Assembly (NCBI GenBank): GCA_019637695.1
Contig: JAHBVG010000038.1
Coordinates: forward strand, 1 to 55,865
DNA length: 55,865 bases
Reading direction: 5' to 3'
Source: Caldilineaceae bacterium
Lineage (GTDB): Bacteria; Chloroflexota; Anaerolineae; Caldilineales; Caldilineaceae
The notes beneath the pieces are model-generated. The model was not told where the DNA came from and did no database searches. It was given only the letters and a program-made list of their open reading frames with translations. The position numbers and the translations under genes were made by a program. This document shows, piece after piece, positions 1-7,473 of this stretch; position 1 is the first letter of the stretch, and the number at the start of each line of letters is the position of its first letter.

Positions 1-95
1 TAGCAGATAGCAGATAGCGGAGAAAGGCAAAAGGCAAAAACCAAAAATGGTGCAGGGTGCAGGTTTGCAGGTGACAGCCTATGTTTGTCCACGCG
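1..95. repeat. Heptanucleotide tandem repeats (STRR)
   Basis: Imperfect 7-base units run through the stretch: TAGCAGA units at the start, then AAAGGCA units, then TGCAGG-type units. No gene is visible here. It lies just past the 3' end of the first minus-strand operon. Similar 7-base arrays recur at many intergenic places in the window. Confidence 0.7.
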
Positions 96-1220
96 CTATG
101 CACTACGCCCTACACACTCCTCACTCTCCGCGTCAAAAAAGAAGAGCCGATTCCCCGGCAATTCCACCGTGACCCGCTCGCCTTCGGCCAGGCGCAGGTT
201 GGCGGCGTCGGCCACGGTGAGGGGACCGGCGTCGGTGCGCACGCGCACGTATTGGATGCGCCGGGAATAGTCCACTTCGAGATGATCGACGATCCCCGCC
301 AGGTGGACGCCGGGGGACGATCCTGTATTGAGGGCCAGATCTTCCGGCCAGACGCCGACGATGAGCGGACGGTCACGGGGGATCGGCAGCGTTGCAGGCA
401 ACGTGCGCAAAGCGCCCGACGCGTCCACCCGTTCCAACAAATTCATAGGGAAGCGGCCCAGGAAACCGGCGACAAAGGCATTGGCCGGCGCGGCGCGCAG
501 ATCCGCGTAGTTCCCCACCTGCTCAATGCGCCCGGCGCGCATAACCGCAATCTGATCCCCCAGCGCCATCGCCTCCTCTTGATCGTGGGTAACGTAGACG
601 GCGGTGATGGCGAAGCGGTTGAGCAGCCGTTTGATCTCAATGCGGGTCTGGGTGCGCAGTTTGGCGTCGAGGTTCGAGAGCGGCTCGTCGAAAAGGAAAA
701 GCTGCGGGCTGCGCACCAGGGCGCGGCCAATCGCCAACCGCTGTTGCTGCCCGCCCGATAGGATGCCCGGCTTGTGTTGGAGCAGTTCGTTGAAGCCGAC
801 GCCCATGATCTCGGCGGTGATGCGGATGCGTTCCTCGGCTTCGGCGTCGGGCGCTTTGCGCACACGAAAAAAGAAGCGCAGGTTGTTCTCCCCGTGGAAG
901 TGGGGATAGAGCGCATAATTCTGGAAGACCATGCCAATGTTGCGATCCCCCGGCGCGAGATGGCGCACATCCTCGCCGGTGTAGCGGACATCGCCTTCGT
1001 AGTCGGCGTCGAGGCCGGCGATGACGCGCAGCAGCGTACTCTTGCCGCAGCCCGAAGGACCGATCACCGCGCAGGTCTTGCCGTTGGGGATGGTAAGGGT
1101 GACGCCATCCAGCGCGGCAACCGGGCCGGTGAAACTCTGGTTGGCGCGGGCGAAGGGCGATCCCCCGGATGGGGGCGCAGTGAAGCGTCGCCGCACATTT
1201 ACCAGTTGGATCTCGGCCAT
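96..1220 (-). CDS. Sugar-type (CUT1, UgpC/MsmK-like) ABC transporter ATPase
   Basis: Cytoplasmic ATPase of 374 aa that would energise a carbohydrate importer. Visible are Walker A GPSGCGKST (about residue 53), the Q-loop in MVFQNYALYPH, signature LSGGQQQR, Walker B LFLFDEP, the D-loop SNLDAKLR and the H-loop VTHDQEEA. The C-terminal about 130 residues fit the TOBE/MalK-type regulatory domain, and the length suits MalK/UgpC proteins. The ATG lies 4 bases after the stop of the ABC exporter gene, so it is probably the last gene of that operon. No sugar permease is adjacent. In CUT1 systems one ATPase often serves several importers, so it may work with components elsewhere, including the binding protein near 52 kb (inference). 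The N terminus carries an insert of about 18 residues before the usual ALDGV strand. Confidence 0.9.
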   Translation of the reverse strand: MAEIQLVNVRRRFTAPPSGGSPFARANQSFTGPVAALDGVTLTIPNGKTCAVIGPSGCGKSTLLRVIAGLDADYEGDVRYTGEDVRHLAPGDRNIGMVFQNYALYPHFHGENNLRFFFRVRKAPDAEAEERIRITAEIMGVGFNELLQHKPGILSGGQQQRLAIGRALVRSPQLFLFDEPLSNLDAKLRTQTRIEIKRLLNRFAITAVYVTHDQEEAMALGDQIAVMRAGRIEQVGNYADLRAAPANAFVAGFLGRFPMNLLERVDASGALRTLPATLPIPRDRPLIVGVWPEDLALNTGSSPGVHLAGIVDHLEVDYSRRIQYVRVRTDAGPLTVADAANLRLAEGERVTVELPGNRLFFFDAESEECVGRSA

Positions 1221-1224
1221 TGGC

Positions 1225-3060
1225 TCAGGTCACTTTCTGATCGATCATCGCGGCGCTATCGGCCTCATCAGCGGAAACACCCTCGGCGTGCATGAGTTGA
1301 TGCTCGTGCAGCCGGGCGTAGTAACCATCAGCGTGGAGCAGCTCCACATGGGTGCCTTCTTCCACAATCTGCCCCCGATCCATCACGATAATGCGGTCCG
1401 CGCCGCGCACAGTGCTGAGGCGATGGGCGATCACGACGCTGGTGCGCGACTTGAGGATGCGTTCCAACCCTTCCTGGATGATGGCCTCGGTGGCAGTGTC
1501 GATGCTGCTGGTCGCTTCATCTAACACGAGGATGCCATTGGGGCAGAGGACCAGAGCGCGGGTCAGGGCCAACAACTGGCGCTGTCCTTGCGAAAGATTG
1601 GCCCCGCCCGGCAGCACATGGAATTCATACTCGCCCGGCAATTGTTCGATGAAACGGGCGGCGTTGGTGAATTCGGAGGCGCGGCGGATCTCCTCATCGG
1701 TCACACTTTCGTCGTAAAGGCGGATGTTGTGGGCGATACTCCCCTCCAGGCAGACGGGATCTTGCGGGACGACGGCGACGGCTTTGCGCAATTCCAGCAG
1801 ATCCACGCGGCGGATGTCCACACCGTCGAGCAAAATTTTGCCGTCGGTGGGATCGTAGTGACGAGCCAGCAGGCTGACCATGCTTGATTTGCCTGCGCCG
1901 GTTGCGCCCACAATCGCCACCGACTGCCCGGCGGGGATGGTCAACGAGACGCCGCGCAGCACCGGTTCATCCGGCACGTAAGAGAAGCGCACATCACGAA
2001 ACTCAATCTCCCCGCGCAGGGGCGACGGCAGCGGCTGCGGATTGGTCGGGTTCTGGATCGCCGGATCGGTCTGCATCATCTTGTAGATCCGCTCCGCCGC
2101 GCCCAGGGCAATCTGGATAGTGTTGTACTCTTGCGAAAGGCGCAGGATCGGCTGAAAAGCGCGCTCGGTGTATTGGACAAAGGCCACCAGCACGCCCAAC
2201 GTCGCCCATTGCGCCAGCACCCCGCGGCCGCCGGCGTAGAGGATCAGTCCCATGCTCACCGCCGAGAGAATCTCCAACACCGCCAAAAAGACGGCGCTAT
2301 GACGGCGCAGATCGATCAGCGCCTGGCGGTAGCGACTGTTGTAAATATCGAACTCCTGCTCGCTCTCCTGTTCGCGGCCAAAGAGCTGCACCACCGTCAT
2401 GCCGTGGATGTGTTCGTTGAGGAAAGCGCTGATACGCGCCATGGCCGAGCGTTCCCCACCCGACGACGCACGAATGCGGCTGCGAAAGTAGATCGTCGTG
2501 ATCGCCACCAGCGGCAGCACCGAAAGCGAGATCAGGGCCAGTTGCCAGTTCGTCGCCAGCATCACCGAGACGATGGCGATCAACGTCACCCCTTCCACCA
2601 AAATCACGACAATGCTGCTCGATAGCACGGCGTTGACGCTGTCGATGTCGCTGGTCAGCCGCGAGACGAGATCGCCGGTGGGGGTGTTGGTAATAAAGGC
2701 GTGATCCTGTTTGAAGATGTGGTTGAAGAGCCGCGAGCGCAGATCCGCCAGCGCCTTTTGCCCTGCCTTTTGCAACGAATAGGTGTAGAAGAGGGTCAGC
2801 ACAAAGAGGGTGATGGCGGTGGCGCCGTAGAGCGCAGCCAGCCGCCAGAGTACAGCGCTGTTCCCCTCTGGGATCGGACCGTCGATGGCCTGTTGCAGCA
2901 GATAAGGCGGCACCACATTGAGCGTCGCTACCCCAACCATCAGGATCATCGCCAGCGCCAACCACCAACGGTAGGGGCCGAGCGAGATTGCCAGCAGTTT
3001 GAAGAGGGCTAGATCCTGGCTGGCCTCTTCTGTGGAAGGTTTTGCACGTCTACGCCACAT
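1225..3060 (-). CDS. ABC exporter half-transporter, consensus-ATP-site subunit
   Basis: Fused membrane and ATPase protein of 611 aa, type IV (ABCB/MsbA-like) fold: six predicted membrane helices in the first about 330 residues, then a nucleotide-binding domain. Motifs are Walker A GATGAGKSS, Walker B ILVLDEATSS with the catalytic Glu, H-loop VIAHRLSTV, and a weakened signature LSQGQ. It starts inside the last codons of the upstream exporter gene (11-base overlap), so the two are translationally coupled and almost certainly form a heterodimer. Walker A/B here would pair with the intact LSGGQ of the partner, giving one hydrolysing site. The substrate cannot be read from sequence; multidrug, lipid or peptide export are all possible. 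Confidence 0.92.
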   Translation of the reverse strand: MWRRRAKPSTEEASQDLALFKLLAISLGPYRWWLALAMILMVGVATLNVVPPYLLQQAIDGPIPEGNSAVLWRLAALYGATAITLFVLTLFYTYSLQKAGQKALADLRSRLFNHIFKQDHAFITNTPTGDLVSRLTSDIDSVNAVLSSSIVVILVEGVTLIAIVSVMLATNWQLALISLSVLPLVAITTIYFRSRIRASSGGERSAMARISAFLNEHIHGMTVVQLFGREQESEQEFDIYNSRYRQALIDLRRHSAVFLAVLEILSAVSMGLILYAGGRGVLAQWATLGVLVAFVQYTERAFQPILRLSQEYNTIQIALGAAERIYKMMQTDPAIQNPTNPQPLPSPLRGEIEFRDVRFSYVPDEPVLRGVSLTIPAGQSVAIVGATGAGKSSMVSLLARHYDPTDGKILLDGVDIRRVDLLELRKAVAVVPQDPVCLEGSIAHNIRLYDESVTDEEIRRASEFTNAARFIEQLPGEYEFHVLPGGANLSQGQRQLLALTRALVLCPNGILVLDEATSSIDTATEAIIQEGLERILKSRTSVVIAHRLSTVRGADRIIVMDRGQIVEEGTHVELLHADGYYARLHEHQLMHAEGVSADEADSAAMIDQKVT

Positions 3061-4801
3061 AGCTCTCTTCCTCGGCTAGTTCGATCTCGCGGTGGTACAT
3101 TTCGGCGTACTGCCCGTTGCGCTTCAGCAGCGACTCGTGGCTACCCCGCTCGACGACCCGCCCTTCCTCAAGGACGATGATCTGGTCGGCGTCCTGTACG
3201 GCGGCGATGCGCTGGCTGACGATGAGACAGGTGCGCTGGGTGCGGGCATGGCGCAACTCGCGGATGATCTCGGCAGAGGTCTTCATGTCTACGCTGGAGA
3301 GGGCGTCATCGAGTAGTAGAATCCTCGGTTCGCGCACCAGGGCGCGGGCGATGGCCGTGCGCTGTCGCTGTCCGCCAGAGAGGGTAGTGCCGCGTTCGCC
3401 CACAGGACTGTCCAATCCTTTGGGCAGTTGGGGCAGATCGTTAGCCAGCCGCGACTGTTGCAGGGCGCGGTTGATCTGCGGATCGGGTGGGTTGGGCAGG
3501 CCCAGGGCGATGTTCTCGCGCAGCGGCATACTAAAGAGGAGCGTTTCTTGCGGCACGTAGATCACCGTGTGGCGCAACGTGGATAGTTTGAGACGGCGCA
3601 GATCGTAGCCGTCGATGAGTACGCCGCCCTCGTCCGGGTCATGGATGCGCCCCAGCAGGCTGATCAACATGCTCTTGCCCGAACCGGTCGGCCCGACAAT
3701 GCCCAGCGTCGTCCCCGCTGGCACGTCCAGGTTGATATTGCGCAGAACCCACCGCCCCTGATCCTCGGCATAGACGCCCACATTCTGAAGGCGGATGTGC
3801 CCTTGCAGCGGCGGATCTACAGCGTCGGGCGCATCCACGATCTTGGGCCAGCGGTGCAGCACCTCGCCAATACGACCGGCGGCGGCGCTTCCCTGTTGCA
3901 GACGCTCGAAGGCACTGGTGATATTCTGCGCGCCGCTGTTGAGCAATCCCAAATAGACGATAAATTGTACATATTCGCCGATGGTCAACTGGCCTTCGAT
4001 GATGAGCAAGCCGCCGATGAGAACCACCAGGGTGGCTGATGTGCGCACCATCAGGCTGGGTATGGGTGAGATCAGCCCCGATCGCCAGACGAACGTTAAG
4101 TTTGTCTCCACGTAGCTCTCATTGGCGTGGGCAAAGGCTTTGCCCACGTTGGGTTGCTGGGCATAGGCCACCAACATGCGCGCCGCGTTGAGATGTTCCT
4201 GGGCAAAGGTAGAAAGATGAGCCATCTCTTGCTGCACCCGTGTAAAGGCGCTCTCCAACACCGGTCCAAAGCGCAACTGGGCGGCAATGCTGATCAACAA
4301 CAGGACGACGACCATCAATGCCAGCGGCCAGTTGGTCATCGCCATCAGCGCGCAGCCGATGAGCAAGAGAAAGAGCGCGTGGATCGCCATCTGAAAGCCG
4401 GCGCTGTAAAAACGCCAGATGTAGATGAAGTCGCTGGTGGCGCGCGAGAGCAGATCGCCTGTGCCATATTGCTGCCGCGTCTCCTGATCGAAGAGCAGCA
4501 GCCGGTGGAAGAGATCGTTGCTCATGCGGTACGAGATGCCGGCCGCGATCTCGCCGGTGAGCATACGCAGCAAATAACGGAAGATGGCAAGCAAAATCGC
4601 CAGCCCCACCAATCCCAAGGCATAGGCTGCCAGGCTGCGCAGAGCAATGCCGCTGGTGAGATCGTCGATGGCCCAGCCCAGCAGGGTGGGGCTAACCGCG
4701 CTCGATCCTGCGCCGATCAGGGCATAGAGGGTGCCCAGCGCTAACTTCCCATAATAGGGGCGCATGTAGGGCAGTAGAAATTGGAGTCCTCGATGTTGCA
4801 T
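3050..4801 (-). CDS. ABC exporter half-transporter, degenerate-ATP-site subunit
   Basis: Membrane and ATPase fusion of 583 aa from the ATG chosen here. That start has GAGG about 9 bases upstream and begins MQHRGLQFLLPYM, as family members do. A longer frame opens at a TTG at 4882, but that TTG lies in the T-run of an intrinsic terminator. The nucleotide-binding domain has Walker A GPTGSGKS and a full signature LSGGQRQR. Two catalytic positions are altered: Walker B reads ILLLDDALSS (Asp for the catalytic Glu) and the H-loop reads VSQRIAAV (Gln for His). This is the usual pattern of the non-hydrolysing half of heterodimeric exporters such as TM287/288 or BmrCD. First structural gene of the operon, with an attenuator-like leader upstream. 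Confidence 0.92.
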   Translation of the reverse strand: MQHRGLQFLLPYMRPYYGKLALGTLYALIGAGSSAVSPTLLGWAIDDLTSGIALRSLAAYALGLVGLAILLAIFRYLLRMLTGEIAAGISYRMSNDLFHRLLLFDQETRQQYGTGDLLSRATSDFIYIWRFYSAGFQMAIHALFLLLIGCALMAMTNWPLALMVVVLLLISIAAQLRFGPVLESAFTRVQQEMAHLSTFAQEHLNAARMLVAYAQQPNVGKAFAHANESYVETNLTFVWRSGLISPIPSLMVRTSATLVVLIGGLLIIEGQLTIGEYVQFIVYLGLLNSGAQNITSAFERLQQGSAAAGRIGEVLHRWPKIVDAPDAVDPPLQGHIRLQNVGVYAEDQGRWVLRNINLDVPAGTTLGIVGPTGSGKSMLISLLGRIHDPDEGGVLIDGYDLRRLKLSTLRHTVIYVPQETLLFSMPLRENIALGLPNPPDPQINRALQQSRLANDLPQLPKGLDSPVGERGTTLSGGQRQRTAIARALVREPRILLLDDALSSVDMKTSAEIIRELRHARTQRTCLIVSQRIAAVQDADQIIVLEEGRVVERGSHESLLKRNGQYAEMYHREIELAEEESYVA

Positions 4802-4880
4802 GATTTGCCTCGTCAAGATCCTCAGCCGGATCACCGCAGGGGATCTGCATCCCTGCCAACGCTGGGCTTGGCTATGGAAC

Positions 4881-4903
4881 AAAAAAAGCCCGGATTCCGG
4901 GCT
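4881..4903 (-). terminator. Intrinsic terminator/attenuator in exporter leader
   Basis: On the minus strand a perfect 7-bp stem AGCCCGG/CCGGGCT with a 3-base loop is followed directly by seven T. It lies about 80 bases upstream of the exporter ATG and downstream of a good promoter, so it sits in the leader of the operon rather than at a gene end. This position suggests transcription attenuation. Confidence 0.75.
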
Positions 4904-4911
4904 ACCTATCT

Positions 4912-4950
4912 TTACTCGGATTGAACCGTAGAGGATTTCTCAACAAACAT
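4912..4950 (-). CDS. Candidate leader peptide 2 (12 aa)
   Basis: A 12-codon frame, MFVEKSSTVQSE, opens with ATG inside the exporter leader and stops with TAA 8 bases before the terminator stem. A ribosome finishing here would cover the 5' side of the stem. No strong Shine-Dalgarno sequence is seen. Its identity as a leader peptide is inferred from position alone. Confidence 0.35.
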   Translation of the reverse strand: MFVEKSSTVQSE

Positions 4951-4969
4951 GATAGATGACCGCCAGCAT
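4940..4969 (-). CDS. Candidate leader peptide 1 (9 aa)
   Basis: A 9-codon frame, MLAVIYHVC, follows the predicted transcription start of the exporter mRNA. GGAG lies 12 bases before its ATG. It overlaps the start of the second tiny frame in another reading phase. Overlapping short leader ORFs before a terminator are typical of ribosome-stalling attenuators of drug-resistance genes, but this role is inferred. Confidence 0.35.
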   Translation of the reverse strand: MLAVIYHVC

Positions 4970-4985
4970 GCTGTGAATTGACTCC

Positions 4986-5014
4986 AGTATACCCGACTTT
5001 GGGATCAGTGGCAA
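4986..5014 (-). promoter_or_regulatory. Sigma-70 type promoter of ABC exporter operon
   Basis: On the minus strand TTGCCA (5009-5014), a 17-base spacer and TATACT (4986-4991) give a near-consensus promoter. Transcription would begin near 4979, leaving a leader of about 180 bases that contains two tiny ORFs and the terminator hairpin. Confidence 0.65.
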
Positions 5015-5036
5015 AACCGCTTCAGAAGTGAGGTCT

Positions 5037-5127
5037 ATTTCAGATTGAGGGCAAGAACGCTCTGCGCCGGTCACGAACCGGCGGCGGTCGGGTCACGCGC
5101 CCAACCGGAGCGCCCCTAATCTGAAAT
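5037..5127. repeat. Palindromic repeat element, divergent copy
   Basis: A 91-bp unit bounded by perfect 10-bp inverted repeats ATTTCAGATT / AATCTGAAAT, with an internal palindrome GCCGGTCACGAACCGGC. It resembles the about 100 bp elements at 19629-19730 and 55766-55865 in layout and in the internal GGTCACG core, but is diverged. The following 90 bases (5128-5217) contain only short degenerate repeats and the 3' end of the oxidoreductase gene. Confidence 0.6.
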
Positions 5128-5217
5128 GTACCGCAGAAAAGTACGAGGGGGTGAGGGATGTGAAACGTAGTGCGTAGAGAGTAGTGTGTGACGATTGTCA
5201 CCTGAAACCTGCAAACT

Positions 5218-6345
5218 TCATTTCGTTGATGTCGCAGACAATAGACCATTGGCAATACAGGCGGCCTTGTACTCCTGTAGATCATCGAACCGTTGCAGAT
5301 GGTAGCGTGCGCCGTTTTGTTGGGCGGAACGGTAGGCCGCTTCCACGAAGACCTGTGCATCCAGGACCTCGTTCTGGGTCACGGCAAAGGGAGCGCCGCT
5401 TTCCACATCCTCGCGGAATTGTTGATGGGCGCGGCGATAGGCAATGTTGAAGCGGGGCAAGAATTCGGGATAGCTGCCCTGTAAGTAGCTCATCTCAAAG
5501 GTTTTGGAAGCAGGATGTTTCGTCCCATCCGCTTGCCAGATCTCTACATGAATCGGCCCAGGATACCCGGCAAAGCGCCCCGTGTGGATCGTGCCCCGCG
5601 TGCCGATGATGTACGTCTCGTTGTTGTAGCCGGAGGAATGGGTGCGGCTCAGGTCCAGCCGCCCCACCACATTGGATGGCGTGGTGAAGCTGACAAACGC
5701 GGTGTCGCCGCCCTCATCAATCGGGCTGTTGTACCCTTTGGTCTGGTGGACACTGGCCCAGACTTGATTGGGAAACTCACCGAGGAAGAAGATCGCTTCA
5801 TCGGCCACGTGGATGCCCATATCGATGATCAAGCCACGGCTGCGGTAGGTCGGCGGTGGAGGAAACTGATCGCGCAGCACAGAGCGGATCTCGCGGATCT
5901 CGCCGATGACGCCGGACTCGAGCAGGGTTTTCGTGTAGAGCAGCGCCGGATCATAGCGACGTTGTAGACCAATTTGAAGCTGATGCGGATCACGGCCAAT
6001 CGTCTCGACGAATTCAAACGCCTCACGCAGGTCATCGGTGAGCGGCTTTTCCAGATAAACGGGAATCTGCGCCTTGACAAACGGCAAGGTGTGACGGGCG
6101 TGATCCCTGGTGTGGGAGGCGATGATCATGGCGTCGATCTCCCCGACCAGGGCGCGCGCCATCTCCGTAGGATCATTGAACGTTCTCACATCCCTGGCAT
6201 TGAGCTCTTCCTGGGCAACTACGACGGCGTCATGGGCATCATCGCCGATAGCGACAATCCGATGTCCCTGTTCGCGAACAATGGCAGCGTGGACCTTGCC
6301 AATGCGGCCAACGCCGTACACACCATAGTTGAACGTTCTGCTCAT
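5218..6345 (-). CDS. Gfo/Idh/MocA-family NAD(P)-dependent oxidoreductase
   Basis: Cytoplasmic dehydrogenase of 375 aa, probably acting on a cyclitol or sugar derivative. The Rossmann motif GVGRIGKVHAA lies at the N terminus, the family signature EKPLTDD holds the catalytic Lys, and DMGIHVADEA carries the catalytic Asp/His pair. The GFO_IDH_MocA C-terminal domain makes up the rest. The ATG chosen has AAGGAG 7 bases upstream; an in-frame upstream codon at 6369 lacks this. It begins 23 bases after the stop of the SDR gene, so both are likely co-transcribed. Inositol 2-dehydrogenase-like activity is possible, but substrate cannot be told. Confidence 0.88.
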   Translation of the reverse strand: MSRTFNYGVYGVGRIGKVHAAIVREQGHRIVAIGDDAHDAVVVAQEELNARDVRTFNDPTEMARALVGEIDAMIIASHTRDHARHTLPFVKAQIPVYLEKPLTDDLREAFEFVETIGRDPHQLQIGLQRRYDPALLYTKTLLESGVIGEIREIRSVLRDQFPPPPTYRSRGLIIDMGIHVADEAIFFLGEFPNQVWASVHQTKGYNSPIDEGGDTAFVSFTTPSNVVGRLDLSRTHSSGYNNETYIIGTRGTIHTGRFAGYPGPIHVEIWQADGTKHPASKTFEMSYLQGSYPEFLPRFNIAYRRAHQQFREDVESGAPFAVTQNEVLDAQVFVEAAYRSAQQNGARYHLQRFDDLQEYKAACIANGLLSATSTK

Positions 6346-6368
6346 GGCGATACTCCTTGTGTGGTCCA

Positions 6369-7295
6369 CTAAAAATTGAACTTGACCCCAGTGAGCTGCT
6401 CGGAAACCTCCCAGAAGCGCTTGAGAGCCTCGGCATTATACGCTGCTTTGTTCGCTTGCTTCTCCGCCGGATAGCCGCGTATATTGAAGGTGCGCGGACC
6501 ATAGAAGACGCCGCCTTTGGCGTCCTCTGCTGTCATGCCGTAGAGCATGGGCAGCACGCCCATCGTAATATCCTGGGCAAGGATCGGCTCGATCACGCGG
6601 TAGAGAATCCCCTCGAATCCTGTCCCCGACTGTTGGACGCTGTTGGCCTGTAAGTTCCCGATGACAATGCCAGGGTGCGAGACATTGGCGATGGTGTCAT
6701 GGCCTGCTGCGGTCAGGCGTTTCTGCAACTCGAAGGTGAAAAAGATATTGGCAAGCTTACTCTGTCCATAGGCGGCCCAGCGGCTGTAATTCTGCCTGCC
6801 CATGAGATCCTCAAAGTTGATCGATCCCGTATAGTTTGCGCTGCTGCTGACGTTGTGGATGCGCGCGTTCGGCGTCTGGGTGATCACGTCTAGCAGTAGC
6901 CCAGTCAGGGCGAAATGGCCCAGATGATTGACGCCAAGTTGCATCTCGAATCCGTCGGGCGTCTCCTGGCGCGGGATAGCCATCACGCCTGCGTTGTTGA
7001 GCAAAATGTCCAGCCGATCATATTTCTCCTTAAACGCGGCGGCAAATGCACGGATGGAACTCAGATCGCCCACGTCGAGCGCCATAAGATCCAATGCAGC
7101 GCTCGGCTGTTCTTGCAGAATCCCCTGGCGGGCAGCTTCGCCCTTCTGAAGGTTACGGGCTGTCATCACCACAGTTGCGCCTTTGGCAGCCAGCGTCTTC
7201 GCACATTCAAAACCGAGTCCGCTGTTGGCGCCGGTAATGACGACCACTCTGCCCGACAGGTTGGGCATCTCTTTTTGTGTCCACTTTTGAGTCAT
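6369..7295 (-). CDS. Short-chain dehydrogenase/reductase (retinol-dehydrogenase-like)
   Basis: Classical-type SDR of 308 aa. Seen are the cofactor motif TGANSGLG near residue 20, LLNNAGVMA, the catalytic Ser in NVSSSAN and the YGQSKLAN (YxxxK) pair. The ATG at 7295 is preferred because GGAG-rich sequence precedes it; a TTG at 7310 is the only upstream alternative. Its start overlaps the stop of a 19-codon upstream frame in an ATGA arrangement. It forms a two-gene unit with the Gfo/Idh/MocA enzyme and is divergent from the MFS gene. Its upstream region shares an about 80 bp sequence with that of the HTH-ATPase regulator at 10870-13284, suggesting common control (inference). Substrate unknown. 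Confidence 0.9.
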   Translation of the reverse strand: MTQKWTQKEMPNLSGRVVVITGANSGLGFECAKTLAAKGATVVMTARNLQKGEAARQGILQEQPSAALDLMALDVGDLSSIRAFAAAFKEKYDRLDILLNNAGVMAIPRQETPDGFEMQLGVNHLGHFALTGLLLDVITQTPNARIHNVSSSANYTGSINFEDLMGRQNYSRWAAYGQSKLANIFFTFELQKRLTAAGHDTIANVSHPGIVIGNLQANSVQQSGTGFEGILYRVIEPILAQDITMGVLPMLYGMTAEDAKGGVFYGPRTFNIRGYPAEKQANKAAYNAEALKRFWEVSEQLTGVKFNF

Positions 7296-7351
7296 CTTCT
7301 CTTTCTCCAAGGTATGGGATGACGGTGACTTCCCGGCACAGTTGTATGCAT
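7292..7351 (-). CDS. Possible upstream ORF of the SDR gene (19 aa)
   Basis: A 19-codon frame starts with MHTTVPG, inside the shared promoter repeat, and its TGA overlaps the SDR ATG as ATGA. No good ribosome binding site is visible. It may be a leader frame coupled to the SDR or simply chance. Confidence 0.25.
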   Translation of the reverse strand: MHTTVPGSHRHPIPWRKRR

Positions 7352-7421
7352 TTTTGTATCCAAAAAGGCATTACATCAGCGCACTGAATGTGTTGAAATA
7401 GAATCTGTCTATGATACACCA
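7342..7421. promoter_or_regulatory. Shared promoter repeat / putative operator, copy 1
   Basis: Eighty bases here match 13287-13366 at about 62 positions without gaps. The best-conserved part holds a direct repeat GTATGC-N6-GTATCC (12-base period), then AAAAAGGCATTAC and CAGCGC. It lies in the divergent region between the SDR (minus) and the MFS gene (plus). The second copy abuts the HTH-ATPase regulator gene, so this is a candidate operator for that regulator. Confidence 0.5.
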
Positions 7422-7473
7422 CTTGGATAAAACAACGAGATCGAAGCCGTAGGTATAAGCAGGAGTCATGATC

